From assembly GCA_963978545.1 (NCBI GenBank), contig OZ021732.1, forward strand, positions 63,030,714 through 63,094,713: a stretch of 64,000 bases of DNA. The letters are read 5' to 3'. Positions within the stretch are counted from its first letter, which is position 1, and every line of letters begins with the position of its first letter. Positions 38,101 through 47,214 of the stretch are shown here, piece by piece. Made by a program: the position numbers and the translations under genes. Origin of the DNA: Linyphia triangularis (Eukaryota; Arthropoda; Arachnida; Araneae; Linyphiidae). Below the pieces are notes generated by a model, which saw only the letters and a list, made by a program, of their open reading frames with translations, was not told where the DNA came from and searched no databases.

Positions 38101-38527
38101 ACAGATATCTTATGAAACGAATCGATAGTTCAACGATTATTAAAAAAAATCTTCATTCGTATACACCATTTAATTGAAATTGTTAAGCTTTAGAAACCTT
38201 TCGTTTTGTTCAGAATGTTTTGTTGAACATTGTAAGCATAGATTTATGGTTTAAAATCATAATTCAGAGTTCAGTTTTCAGTAGACTGTTCTAAAAAAAA
38301 AGTTATCTTTTCTAGTTCAATTTATCGCCTGCAAAATATCATATTTTAGTAATTAAATATTTGTAAAAGTTGTACATATAGCACTTAAATTAGATGTGTA
38401 TACGCAGTAGGACTGACCTGTTGTACATGAGAACATCTGGTTTCCATATTCTCCATGGTGGTATTCTGAGATCTTTTACGCCTCCATATTCGCTGGCATT
38501 CCATCTCAAATTCACATCCACCCATTC
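13575..38527 (-). CDS. nicotinic acetylcholine receptor alpha subunit, alpha7-like (partial gene, 5' exons missing)
   Basis: This is a ligand-gated cation channel subunit (Cys-loop family) that would sit in the neuronal or muscle plasma membrane and open on acetylcholine. Exons on the minus strand are 38418-38527, 29022-29278, 21972-22166, then either 20174-20260 or 19097-19183, then 14706-14815 and 13575-14057. Using one M2 exon, the phases match throughout and give 1242 nt (413 residues plus stop). The sequence shows a Cys-loop with 13 residues between the cysteines, a vicinal Cys pair (YACCPEPY) that marks an alpha-type subunit, GEKLTLG before M2, and M1 to M4. The 110-bp and 87-bp exons match the exon plan known for insect Dalpha6-type genes. 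The signal peptide and first part of the ligand domain were not found. Assignment to the alpha7/Dalpha5-7 group is firm; which paralogue is not. Confidence 0.94.
14058..14705 (-). other. intron between M3 exon and terminal exon
   Basis: A 648-nt intron with donor gtaagt and acceptor tttcag. Nothing else is recognised in it. Confidence 0.85.
14706..14815 (-). CDS. nAChR exon: transmembrane segment M3
   Basis: This 110-bp exon has acceptor tttcag and strong donor TTT|gtaagt. It encodes [20 protein letters not shown], then [17 protein letters not shown]. The hydrophobic stretch is M3; the LNYHHR that follows is the conserved start of the cytoplasmic loop. The first G of the Gly codon comes from the M2 exon, so either M2 version fits. 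The exon ends at a complete codon (phase 0). Confidence 0.95.
15852..16187. repeat. near-identical 168-bp tandem duplication inside the receptor intron
   Basis: Two head-to-tail copies start at CTAAATTGTAGTGACGTACA (15852 and 16020). They differ at only a few bases (for example one A in the GGGAAAAG run, and AATGTAGTT versus AATATAGTT). Such high identity in AT-rich intron suggests a recent event. Confidence 0.93.
17599..17653. repeat. three copies of an 18-bp tandem unit
   Basis: The unit TTTATGTAAAAATAATGC occurs three times head to tail, the last with one extra A. It is a small intronic minisatellite. Confidence 0.85.
18730..18755. repeat. (AT)n microsatellite
   Basis: An uninterrupted AT dinucleotide tract of about 13 units in the intron just downstream of M2 exon B. 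Confidence 0.9.
19097..19183 (-). CDS. nAChR alternative M2 exon B (Lys at 20')
   Basis: A second, previously hidden 87-bp M2 exon lies 990 nt downstream of exon A. It was found by reading the minus strand; the exon is too short to appear as a long ORF. The acceptor is ttttcag and the donor is the weak G|gttctg. It encodes [20 protein letters not shown] then TSDAVSLIG. The pore residues at 6', 9', 10' and 12' are unchanged, but 17' is Met and 20' is Lys (codon AAG) instead of Glu. There are no stops and the reading frame joins both neighbours. Conservation of frame, splice-site position and M2 core argues against a dead copy. Confidence 0.9.
19184..20173 (-). other. spacer intron between the two alternative M2 exons
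   Basis: 990 nt of AT-rich sequence with no recognised element. It is long enough to be spliced normally, so steric hindrance between splice sites does not by itself explain exclusive use of the two exons. Joining both exons would add 58 codons in frame. Confidence 0.75.
20174..20260 (-). CDS. nAChR alternative M2 exon A (Glu at 20')
   Basis: This 87-bp exon has acceptor cattag-like catcag and a weak donor G|gtttca. It encodes the pore-lining helix, [20 protein letters not shown] followed by TSDAVSIIG. The gate Leu 9' is kept, as are Thr 6', Ser 10' and Thr 12'. Position 17' is Gln and 20' is Glu, the outer charge ring seen in vertebrate alpha7. Length and phase equal those of the second copy at 19097-19183, with 20 of 29 residues identical. 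The pair is best read as mutually exclusive exons like exon 8a/8b/8c of insect Dalpha6. Use in transcripts is inferred, not shown. Confidence 0.93.
20261..21971 (-). other. intron between M1 exon and M2 exon A
   Basis: 1.71 kb of AT-rich intron. No mobile element or exon is recognised. A short B-box-like stretch (GGGTTCGACTCCT on the minus strand near 20794-20806) may be a relic of a tRNA-derived repeat. Confidence 0.7.
21972..22166 (-). CDS. nAChR exon: loop C vicinal cysteines and transmembrane segment M1
   Basis: This 195-bp exon has acceptor tttatag and donor G|gtaaaa. It carries [20 protein letters not shown] with adjacent cysteines, the loop C signature of alpha subunits, then [19 protein letters not shown], which is pre-M1 and M1 with its conserved Pro-Cys. 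It ends [11 protein letters not shown], the M1-M2 linker whose Glu (-1') forms the inner cation-selectivity ring. The final G of Gly is completed by GT from either M2 exon, so this exon can splice in frame to both. Confidence 0.96.
23433..25146 (+). mobile_element. pogo/Tigger-type DNA transposon, decayed
   Basis: The 1.7-kb element has inverted ends CAGGGGAGACAGGGGCTGG (left) and, read inward from the right, AGGGGAAATCAGGGCTGG. The plus strand carries a broken DDE_1-type transposase. A segment like [20 protein letters not shown] lies near 23950-24010. The first catalytic Asp is in YNVDETE near 24161-24181, followed by [14 protein letters not shown]. The second Asp is in [14 protein letters not shown] near 24475-24520, then [12 protein letters not shown]. 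Stops and frameshifts break it, and no intact third acidic residue was found. Eight copies of GGTTGAAACA or its complement sit near both ends (see findings). Confidence 0.85.
25150..25790. repeat. degenerate tandem repeat, roughly 100-200 bp spacing
   Basis: Related blocks recur near 25152, 25355, 25440, 25590 and 25735. Each has GAAATTATAGAA-like sequence, and three of them are followed by GGATCTGGGTCAAAAGTAGT-like sequence. Copies are strongly diverged and spacing is uneven. Confidence 0.6.
28407..28584. repeat. pair of ~54-bp direct repeats
   Basis: Positions 28407-28461 and 28531-28584 share AAACAGTTTA, TCTAGTAGTTATG and TTTTTTTCT with a few differences. The second copy abuts the MITE that starts at 28592. 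Confidence 0.7.
28592..28757. mobile_element. 166-bp MITE with TA target duplication
   Basis: Perfect inverted ends: TTAGTTGGTGACAAAGT at the left and its exact complement at 28741-28757. TA flanks both sides (28590-28591 and 28758-28759). Small size, no coding content and TA duplication fit a non-autonomous Tc1/mariner-type element. Confidence 0.85.
29022..29278 (-). CDS. nAChR exon: loops E and B and the Cys-loop
   Basis: This 257-bp exon has acceptor gttttcag and donor G|gtaaat. It encodes [13 protein letters not shown] at its start, then an NGS glycosylation site, the Cys-loop [15 protein letters not shown] (13 residues between cysteines, with the conserved FPFD), and GSWTYDG, which carries the loop B Trp. 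It ends in NGEWDLI. The last G joins CG of the next exon to make Ala (WDLI-A-LPG). No stop or frameshift is present. The exon is noticeably less AT-rich than the flanking intron, as expected for constrained coding sequence. Confidence 0.96.
29785..29960 (+). mobile_element. tRNA-derived SINE (family 1), copy 1
   Basis: About 176 bp starting GCCGACCAAACGG, with an A box (TATAGTGGTTAGCGTG) and B box (GGTTCGAGTCC) of a tRNA-type RNA polymerase III promoter. The shared body contains TTTCGGCGCATTATAGCC and GTTGCTGACGGCGCC, and the tail is (ACCA)n. A 16-bp target duplication CCAAGCCAAGTTTCGG lies at 29770-29785 and 29961-29976. This copy has a few private changes (GATCGCGAGGTC, CAGTAATC). Confidence 0.93.
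30625..30744 (-). mobile_element. diverged copy of tRNA-derived element family 2
   Basis: It matches the 56.7-57.1 kb element at GGTGTT..TATCTGT.ATTTG..ACA.GAGACCACCAC. The tRNA-like part (30625-30680) is much eroded. Recognised only by comparison with the other two copies. Confidence 0.5.
31261..31580 (-). pseudogene. unrecognised frameshifted coding-like segment
   Basis: On the minus strand, from about 31580, a reading frame runs through [33 protein letters not shown] and [11 protein letters not shown] to a stop. A one-base shift at the A-run near 31371 continues with [33 protein letters not shown]. Amino-acid make-up and lower AT content look protein-like, and the frame continues cleanly after the shift. 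I do not recognise the family. It may be a captured gene piece or a decayed transposon gene. Confidence 0.4.
33229..33312. repeat. (TA)n microsatellite, ~41 units
   Basis: A perfect dinucleotide run directly upstream of the broken Walker A motif of the Helitron helicase. Open in every frame as Tyr-Ile repeats, so ORFs through it are artefacts. Confidence 0.97.
33312..33554 (+). pseudogene. PIF1-like Helitron helicase fragment
   Basis: The frame reads [13 protein letters not shown] (a decayed Walker A; intact helicases have GGTGKTF at this place), then [36 protein letters not shown] and [16 protein letters not shown], ending in TAA. The order and spacing match the N-terminal ATPase core of Helitron PIF1 helicases. 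The region upstream of Walker A is replaced by a long (TA)n tract. The rest of the helicase after the LLQQ segment is missing. Confidence 0.85.
33578..33616. repeat. (CA)n microsatellite
   Basis: CA repeats with two CG interruptions at the 5' side, just after the helicase fragment. Confidence 0.95.
34237..37989 (+). mobile_element. 3.75-kb DNA transposon with long inverted ends, decayed
   Basis: The outer ends are inverted: GGGTCATTCAAAGTCAAATC at the left and, read inward, GGGTCAATCCACGTCAAATT at the right. Flanks are TTAT on both sides (34233-34236 and 37990-37993), a likely 4-bp target duplication. Similarity between arms extends inward for several hundred bases (shared CTCACCATCTC, TTTTGATGAAATTTG, AGCCAAAAATCA, CATATGATATG-like). 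Each arm holds two related sub-blocks. Long A runs lie at about 34568-34606 and 35133-35170. The plus strand carries the remnant transposase gene listed separately. The superfamily was not settled; a 4-bp duplication would be compatible with Sola-type elements. Confidence 0.8.
35853..37140 (+). pseudogene. transposase-like gene remnant of the inverted-repeat transposon
   Basis: Broken reading frames on the plus strand include [14 protein letters not shown] (35898-35940, a possible zinc-binding CxxC). Further on are [20 protein letters not shown] and [20 protein letters not shown] (36355-36470), then AMPGDKDCL and [10 protein letters not shown] (36494-36600). FRPKNC with a later HC.C lies at 36642-36700. 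[20 protein letters not shown] and [17 protein letters not shown] end near 37140. These motifs recur, from memory, in an uncharacterised transposase-like family common in arthropod and cnidarian genomes. At least five stops or shifts are present. Confidence 0.6.
38418..38527 (-). CDS. nAChR exon: loop D/loop A part of the ligand-binding domain
   Basis: The 110-bp exon follows an acceptor tatttcag and ends at a donor CAG|gtcagt. It encodes 36 codons plus two bases (AG), starting [16 protein letters not shown] and ending WKPDVLMYN. The WxPDxxxYN segment is loop A of the acetylcholine site, NLRW is in the loop D region, and NAS is a possible N-glycosylation site. The split codon AG|C joins perfectly to the next exon to give Ser in MYNSADEKF. 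The length equals the usual size of this exon in arthropod alpha7-like genes. This is the most 5' exon that could be recognised. Confidence 0.95.
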
Positions 38528-41500
38528 CTGAAATAGTTCAATGTAAATGTAACCTAAAGTTAAACATAAATATTTACAAAATATTAGAAAATTATTTTAG
38601 CTAAAAGGGTGATTAAAATGTGGTAGTGACGAGAATCAAACTCTATATGTTTGTTAATTTAAAAACCTTACATTGAAAATTTACTTATAAGAAATATTCC
38701 TAAAAAATATATTTAATTAATTCCCATTTAGTAAATTTATTTTAACCTCCCCTCTCTTGAAACCCTTGGGATTCCCAAAAAATATAATAATGAATTAAGA
38801 ATTACTAATCAATAAATGATTATTTAAAGAGCAAACATTGATTTACAACTAATAAAAAACCACAGAAAATAAACCTTTTCTCACAAAGATTAAAAAAAAA
38901 AAAAAATTAGTTTTTTTAAACTGAAAAACAGATGGCACCTCAAAACTATATCTAACAATATTTAACTCCATCTTTTACTCCAAACAAACTTTTTTATTAT
39001 TATTTTGGGGAAATAAGCCGTATTTTTTTAGACATTTCTGCAAAAACCGCGTCACCATACTGATAATAAATTATCATTATATATATTTTTTTCTTTGAAT
39101 CTACCCGTAAGCTTTTCTTTAAACCCAGTTCACAATGGCTGGTATAAAGCATTTTTCTCTCTGCTCTATTTTGCTACATTTGCGTTAGGAAATCAGTTAG
39201 AAAGAAACTCACTTGCTATGTTGACAGAACAGATTAGATAAATTGCAAGAGATACTTTTTTAATGTTTGTAAATTGAGATTGATTTTAGGTACAAAAAGT
39301 GATATTCAGAAATATGACAAGACGCATGGATTGAATACATGTTTTGTCCATTATTGCTACACCAGTCAAATAGTGAATTCCGATTACATAATAAAAATTT
39401 GTAATATATTAGGAAATTTAAAATAATGTAATAAGTTAAATTGGAACATATATAAGAGCATAGCCATACGTTGTTTAGTGTAGTTAATATTTTTTAAATG
39501 TTTATTTAGTCATTCTTATGCTGTATCCTATGGCGGTATATGCTATGGCATACTCACATATTTACGCTTGAAACTTTTTTTATCTCATAATAATTTTGTA
39601 TTATTATTTAGTAATTAAACAGTGAATTTGAAAAATCTATACAATATGACAAATAAACATTGGATAGCTCGATTAAGTATGCCTTTATAAAAACTGATTT
39701 TGTGCAATTAGCAATACATATCTATTGAATCTGTAGTCGTATTGTCAATGAATCTTTCTGGTTACAATATGCATGATACAAAAATAAGTTTACTAAAATG
39801 TACGAATAATTTAAAAATTCAAATAATTAATATAAATACTATAATATCCAGTAAAATACGATACATAATAATATAAAGATGCATCACAATTTAAATAGTT
39901 AATATAATTACAGTAACTAATAGTTTGCTTAAATCATAATAATTTATAATGTAATCCAATGTTAGAGAGAGACTGGGAAACTTCAACCGAAACGAGACTT
40001 GATATACCACAAATATAATTTATAAATTACACACTATTTGGGCGTCGACTAGGTCAGAATATTCATGCTCGCAGTCCACATATCCACATGATAGGGCTAT
40101 GTTGCACAGAGCAAATATTTCATAGTAGAAGGATACGTGTTTTAAAGTGGCTGAATGGATTTTTTTGTGTTATTCCGTCTTTTAATTTTTTTTCCCGATC
40201 ATGCAGTAATTAATCACTAGATAAATATTGTATAGTTTTACTTAACTAGGAAGTTTCAGATTACAGCAACGCATTTTTTATGGTTATGTTTCATCACAGT
40301 TGTAATGACACTGGATGTAATATTTAAACAACTTTTGGGAGGAAGATTCGAAAAAAGGATCTGAAGATCATTCAACAGATGTTCTCCCCATTTCCAACGA
40401 ATTAACAGTATGAACTTTCCTGTATGAACTTGCTTCACAAGCTAGATAAAATGCATTTCCTTCGTGTGTTTCAGTAAATCCTTCTAAAACTTCAAACATT
40501 TCATTCATTTTTATCCCCATGTTGAATATACACAAATTATACAGCCCTTCTCTTTAGCTGTACCAAGTAAACCAACAAGCCATAGTAGGATGTGTGAAAA
40601 GACAAATATATTTAAAGTAAACGTCCGAAATACTAGATTCGCACTACAAATTTCATAACAAATTTAACATAAAAATGAGTTATACAGAAATAAACCAATT
40701 GCAAAAGACAAACGTAACAAGGACACATTTTCAGACGAGTACTAGTGATAACGAATAATCGTATAGGAATGTAAATTATTTTAATAAACCTGAAAAAATA
40801 TAAGGTGTATGTTTATAAATGTGCTTTACATTGATATTTTGCAACTAAATATCTAGTTAATGTGGGTAAAAAATAATTTATTTGAGTAAAAACCTGTGTT
40901 GGTTAAGTAAAATTTAAGATAAATTATTTGAACATTTTTAAATATTTTTTTTCTTCAATTTTTGTTTCCCTATTTTATTTATTTTATTCTGTATGATCAT
41001 AGCTACAGGTATTTATCTAAATGCCCCACTTATTTAAGAAAAATAAGCAACTTCTCGTTTTAAAGACAAATCTGTCACCATTTTACAGAGCTGTAAAAAC
41101 TCAAAACTAATCATGGTACTTTTGTTTATTGGCATGATAAGCATGCTTTATTAACACAAACTATCATAAAAATCTGTTTTTAAAAAAATGTACACACAAA
41201 AAAAAATTCAGAAGACTTTCTTGCAAAAACATTTGAGTTATATAAGTAATTACATATTTTCATTTTTAAATAGTTAAATATTCATATAGTAAAACTTTAA
41301 GGTTTTGAAAGATAAGGAATTACATTGATTTATTTTTCCACTTTGAATATTTAAGGACTTTAAACTAAATAGGTGGTTTCTTATGAAATACCATCAATTT
41401 AAACAATGTCTGAAGCTGAAAACAAAATATTTTACAGGGAAAAAAATGGTTGGTTGTTGAAATAATTCGCTGCATCAAACTGTAATTTTTAAAATAACAC

Positions 41501-42056
41501 AGTAATATTCCCTTCACAGAAAAAAATGCGTAAAAGAAGTATTGAGGGTTACAATTTTCTTTTGAATTCATTATACTAAGTGTTTAAATAAAAACTACAA
41601 ATTATTTTAGAACTAAAAGTCATTTTTTATTAAAATATTACCTAATAAAAAATTCACCTTCGGCACTTTTACTTTGTTTTTCTTTTTAGGTAATTCACCG
41701 TGTTTAAAACCTTTGAATAAAAATATGAAGAAAAAAAAATAATAATGGAACATACCTTTTCACCATTTTAAATTATTCATGAGTTTTCAAATAAATTACC
41801 CAATTCCTCGTCGAAAGCCCTTTCTTTCTAGAATATCCCTCCATTTTAATGCGAAACGAAGCGAAAAATAACAAAATCGGCTTCTTGCCTTGACGGCTTC
41901 TGGGCGATTTTATGATTAAGTTTAAAGCACCCATAAAACTGATTCGAGCCCGAAATTAATTCAACTAACTGTTCCATTGAAAATGGAAGTGTTAGTTTTG
42001 TTGGCAGATTCCATTATACTACTTTGTCACGTTGCCTCAATTAGGGTTAAGTCCCA

Positions 42057-42090
<34 letters not shown>

Positions 42091-42652
42091 CACATAAGCT
42101 TGCCTATACTTCCCTTATGCCGCAGTCAAGTGAAAACTGACTTAGGAAAAGAAAAGGAAAAAAAGCACATTTCCACTGATTCGCTCTTAAAAGGGCACTC
42201 GGGTATTGTTTCAATTCAATTACTTCAGTGTCTTTTTTTTATTATTATTATTTCCTTATAAAGAATCTATCGAGGAAGTTGCAGTGAACGAACTGACCGT
42301 ATTCTGCAGCGTATGCTGATGCAAGTTTTCTGGAGTGCAAAAAGAAGACGTCTTAAATACATTAAAGACTCGGAATTGTGTAATTAGAGGGATTTTCATA
42401 CCCTCGAAATTGGTTTCTGCCAGCATCGAAGATAATCGATGCTCAGGCGTTTTTTGTTTGCTTTCGTTTTAGTTGTAATACTCTCGCATTTTTAGGTTGT
42501 TGTAGTCATTATTTCCTAGTGAAAGTAGCGAAAGAGCTGAGTCAAGAAACTTTGGTAAATCCTTTTGTAGAATGGAGTTGAGTATGTAAGAAAACCGAAA
42601 GTGTGAATCTTCAAAAGGATTAGTTGGTAATTACGTACCATATATACATGAG

Positions 42653-42683
<31 letters not shown>

Positions 42684-43123
42684 CTTGTTGTAGGTAGCTC
42701 TTTTTAATGTATCTCTGTCTACTGTCTGCATAATTGATGTTGGGAGATCTCCGTTTGGCTTTGGTGTAATTTCGAAATGTATGCTTAAGTGAGTTATTGT
42801 GTTTTTGTTTCTTCGTATCTTGACTATTTTGCAAGTTCAGCTTGTTAAAGTGTCAAGGAACTTAAAAAATCTTTTGGTAAGGAAGAGTAGATTGTTTTGT
42901 CTTTATTAAAGAAATAAATCTCAAAGTGCGAATATTTAAACAAACAACTCGATAGTAAGTAAGAAAAGTAAATAACTGATGAGTTAATAAATTACATAGA
43001 AATTTGTATGGGAACTTAATGCAGTGTTTTACAGCATTATTAAAGGCTTTCAACAAATGAGACACATTGACCCATAAGTATTTTTAAGTTCTATGTCCTT
43101 ACCCTATTGGAAAAAGTTCAAAT
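38528..43123. other. AT-rich DNA upstream of the first recognised receptor exon
   Basis: Expected to be receptor intron, but no exon was found. The short exon usually lying just upstream of the 110-bp exon (DEKNQLL...WL type) could not be identified. 41.8-42.6 kb is less AT-rich and contains long A runs at 42059-42087 and 42660-42683. ORFs there have no recognisable motif. Confidence 0.5.
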
Positions 43124-43553
43124 TACCAGTATCAAATTGATACCGGAACCAGTAAAAATGATACCGGAACCAGTAAAACCATACTGGAAATTTTAAAACC
43201 GGTATAAAACCATACTGGGAATTTTAAAGCCGGTATGAAACTATACTGGGAATTTTAAAGCCGGTATGAAACTATACTGGAAATTTTAAAGCCGGTATGA
43301 CACTATACTGGGAGATTTTAAACCGGTATGAAACTATACTGGAAGTTTTAAAGCCGGTATGACACCATACTGGAAGATTTTAAACCGGTATGAAATTATA
43401 CTGGAAATTTTAATACCGGGATTTGAAACATACTGGAAATTTTGATACCAGGTTTGAAACATACTGGAAATGTTTGAAACCAGTATGGAACCATACTGGA
43501 AATATTGAAACTAGTATAGATTCTTAGTGGAAGTATTTAAGACAATATACTGG
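43124..43553. repeat. 31-bp minisatellite whose units form hairpins
   Basis: About a dozen tandem units based on CCGGTATGAAACTATACTGG plus AAATTTTAAAG. Each has inverted arms (CCGGTAT / ATACTGG) that pair in RNA with one G-U; the unit at 43480-43499 (CCAGTAT GGAACC ATACTGG) is a perfect dyad. The flanking units are more diverged, as usual for tandem arrays. Confidence 0.95.
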
Positions 43554-43985
43554 CCTAAATATATTTTACAAATGCATCCAAACCATATAGAGAATTTTCA
43601 ATCTAAATATTAATTCGTTCCAAAAGCACAACATAGAATTGGGGGCCCTCATATAAAGCCAACGTTGACTGTAGTAAAAATAAAATTAAGTCGGCTATTT
43701 CACTTATGTAGAAAATCAGCAAAAAGTGTTACGAGCAAATAATTTTTTTATTATCTTGACCTACATGATTAATCCATTAACGAGGGTTGGCAAGAAAACT
43801 TGCCAAACGTTTTAGTTCTTTTCTCTGCTAATATAAAATTTTCCCAAAAAATCTGAAAAATTCAAAATATACCTTAAACGATCTAAATAAACAAAGTTAA
43901 AGTTAAAAACAGAGATGAGTTTATCCATTTTAAAATTGTCTTTAATGGGTTAATTTAAATTGTTGGTAAAATGCTGCCAAATTTC

Positions 43986-44189
43986 GGTACTTACGTGTTA
44001 ACGCCACCGCAGCTACAGATTTAGCAGTTTTTAAGTGCCGCCAATAAAGAGCAATCTTGTTGTATGCAAGAGCACACAGTTATCTTTTGGATTCCTTGTT
44101 GTTTGCTGATTTTTGACGCCATTTTTTACATTGGCGGCACTTAAAAACCGCCAAATCTGTAGCTGCGGTGGCATTAATACGCAAGTACC
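43986..44189. mobile_element. 204-bp MITE with 8-bp target duplication
   Basis: Long inverted ends of about 60 bp: GGTACTTACGTGTTAACGCC at the left versus GGTACTTGCGTATTAATGCC inward from the right, continuing through ACCGCAGCTACAGATTT. The 8-bp direct repeat CAAATTTC flanks it (43978-43985 and 44190-44197). There is no coding content. The 8-bp duplication suggests a hAT- or P-type non-autonomous element. Confidence 0.92.
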
Positions 44190-44197
44190 CAAATTTC

Positions 44198-47182
44198 TAG
44201 TATTGCAAAACTGAAAGAAAAATACTTTGATGTATAAAAAATATTTATTGTTAAGAAACACAAGAAAGTAGGCCCTGTCTGTGGCATTTCAAACTATCTT
44301 TTCAAGAATATTCTATTAAAATAAAGCAGATTCTCAGCATGTGTATTAATTTCGAGTTGTCATTTTGGTACTTTTCCGTTATAAGCACATTTTAAATCTT
44401 GGCGTTTTACAAATACAACACAACGTACTGGCGAATGAAATAACTTTTGATGTATTCTACTAGTGATCCTTGAATCAAAAGGTTTGCATATTTTAGTAAC
44501 GCAATTTGCCAATCATTAGTATGATTATCTTCTATTACTTTTCTCTCTCGTAACAGCGATTTTTTAAAACGTTCCCAATTGGAGTGAAAAAAATTGTGGT
44601 GCTAAACGGAAAAGTACTATAATATGAAACACTCGACAAATCTTGACTACAGTATTATCTGTTTTCCCAGCACGTGTATAAGCTTTGCTAAGATACATTA
44701 TACAGTATATTATCATTTGGCTCTATTCTGAGACCATCACTTGAGGGATAACAGTAATAACATATGCGGTACAGATGTAGTATAGAACATTTCTTTGGCA
44801 TGATATTATTTTTTAAAGATAAATGCTGTTTCAGTCAACGGGTTTTACTTTAAGTTACATTTTTATTTAGTTTCTTATATATATTTTATTTTAATTACTT
44901 TGTTTTTAATTTTGGCGAAATTTCTTAATGCCAATTAAAAAAAAATTCTTAATGCCAAATAATAAAAAATTGCCTAATGTCCTATATTTCATCTGTTCCA
45001 CATATGCTTGCTCTTCAGTTTCATCATAAGTCCTTAATAATTTCTGGGATAGAGTTCCGAATGAGGGCGATCCACCGCTAGGGGAAAGACGCGCCAAGGG
45101 CGGGAGCGATAAATAGTTCAAAATGGTACTGTTGTGTAACTTGGCGTAGAAATGTAGGGAATACTATTGTTGAGAGAGGGAATAATTGGAGCTTCGGAGA
45201 AAAGGAGTGCATGTGGACAGGATAAGCATTAACTCGTAGCGGTGTGATGATAGGCGGATTTGTTGGGACTTCCGGTTATAACGTGTTTCAGGTTCGGCGA
45301 TGCATTGGCAACAGACTGGGCGTCACGCGCAAAGACGGAGGGGAGGGGGATGTCCCATTGTGATAGACTGCGACAAGGGGGAAGGGGGTAATCGTTTTGA
45401 CAATGTATTCTACTAAGTTTTTAGGCAAAAAATAATGCTTCCATTGCGTGAAACAGATGATTTTTATTTTTTAACAGAAACATTTTAAATTTTTATTCAT
45501 TCCATTTAGCATGGTCGAAGCCCCTTCCCGCAAATATGTTTTCATTCCATATTTTATCTGCGCGACACTATTATAGAGAATATGTAAATAAATAATAATA
45601 AGCCGACTTTACTGCACTTATGGCTGTCACCAAAAAATTCTATTGGAAAGGGGGGGGGGGGGAGGAATACATCATTTTGCCGATTGCAATCAGGAAGTGT
45701 TTTTATAGCTTAGTAACTTTTTATCTACTAAATCAACAAAACAGTACAGTGTAGCACTTGACTAATAATTTTATTTATATTTGAGTATAACTTGAAATAA
45801 ATTAATTTTTAACGAAATAAATTGATGGTTTTGACTTGCTTTTAATATTCCTTGATAGAGGGATTCGTGAAAAATTCGTTTGTTATTATTTCATTTCATG
45901 ACTGAATACAACTATTATGAATTTCTTATCAATATTTTTATTGAACTCTCTTTTATTTTTACTTTATAATTGTTTTTTAAATCACTGAATTGCACAAGGA
46001 ATACAATTTGCCTAAGGAATCTTTTATCATAATAGCACATACAAAGAAAAGCATTTTGTCCATCATTTTCACTTTCATTAGACAAAATAGTAAAAACACC
46101 ATAAGTTTCAGTTAAAATGAATAATTGAAAGTTTCTAACAATGATTAAGTATAAAATTTAATTTTTGTATATAATTCTATGTTCAAAGTAACTACAAACA
46201 TTTAATTAAAATATACAATTATCTAGAAACCTTCAAATGATTTTCAACTGTAATTATTCTTGCCCTAAGATATTAAAGGGTATTCTCCTCTCTCAGGGTA
46301 TTTTCTCTGAAAAATAGCTATTTCTCCTTCTAATTAACTGCTGTGATATAAAGTTTTATATATATCCAAAGACATGATAGTGTAGTTAATGTTTTTATTC
46401 TTATATTTAGTTCAATCAATATTTAAACAAAATTTAAACTTGTGTTTTTAACTACAATAGGATTTTTTTTTATCCTTTTCTGGAGTTACCTGGATTATGA
46501 GTCTATAATTTGTAACAATCATCTAAACATACTAACTTTTTTTTTTTATCAGATAACCAAAAGCAAATTTCTATTGCTAAAATTGAAAACATTTGGAAAA
46601 CATACTGTCCATGTGCTTAATTGTATTGTAATGCAATGAAATGACTTACATAAAAATAATTATTTCGATTAATTTTCTTATATTGATTAATATTGCAAGC
46701 ATTTGGAAACTTATTTTGCAATCGTAATAGACGGATAATATAATCTTTGGAAAATGTTAGGTTATTGTTTTTAAAACTCATGTTGTATATCCCTCCTGAA
46801 AATCCGGATACTTTTCTTTGTTTTTAAATAAAAATATATTAATACATAGTTATTAAATTGTTAGAAATAAATGCAAAATATCATGTCTTAATCAATTACA
46901 AAATTTATTTATATACAAAACTAACACGTTTTTCTTTTAAAGTTATCCATCTTTTTAAGAATTCGTCGAATTTTATCTCATCTAAACTATGTCCTTTACA
47001 AATTGTAATAAAAGAAAATGATTCGTACGGGAATCCATTATCGATCTCAAGTAATTTTTTTACGATCTTTAGCTAGCTGGTTCTATTTATAATAACAAGA
47101 TGAAGGTCAAAATAGACAGGAATTTCGGGTTCCAAACAAAGTTTTGATTGCAGAATATAACTCCATTTCCACATGCGTTCTA

Positions 47183-47214
<32 letters not shown>

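Larger units (their letters stand above)
29279..38417 (-). other. 9.1-kb intron between the agonist-loop exon and the Cys-loop exon
   Basis: Mostly mobile DNA: a SINE, a diverged second-family SINE, a Helitron, and a 3.75-kb inverted-repeat transposon, all listed separately. 29.28-29.78 kb and 30.0-30.6 kb show nothing clear, apart from a weak tRNA-like B box near 29407-29418 on the minus strand. Confidence 0.75.

Noticed and set aside
39455..39490. Minus-strand NNVWL reading, reminiscent of the short receptor exon before 38418-38527
   Set aside because: No DEKNQ-like residues precede it, no donor follows WL, and no acceptor is in place; a chance match.
40256..40438. Minus-strand ORF containing KWGEHLLNDL
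   Set aside because: The HLLNDL string recalls the receptor N-terminus, but the surrounding residues do not fit and no splice sites frame it.
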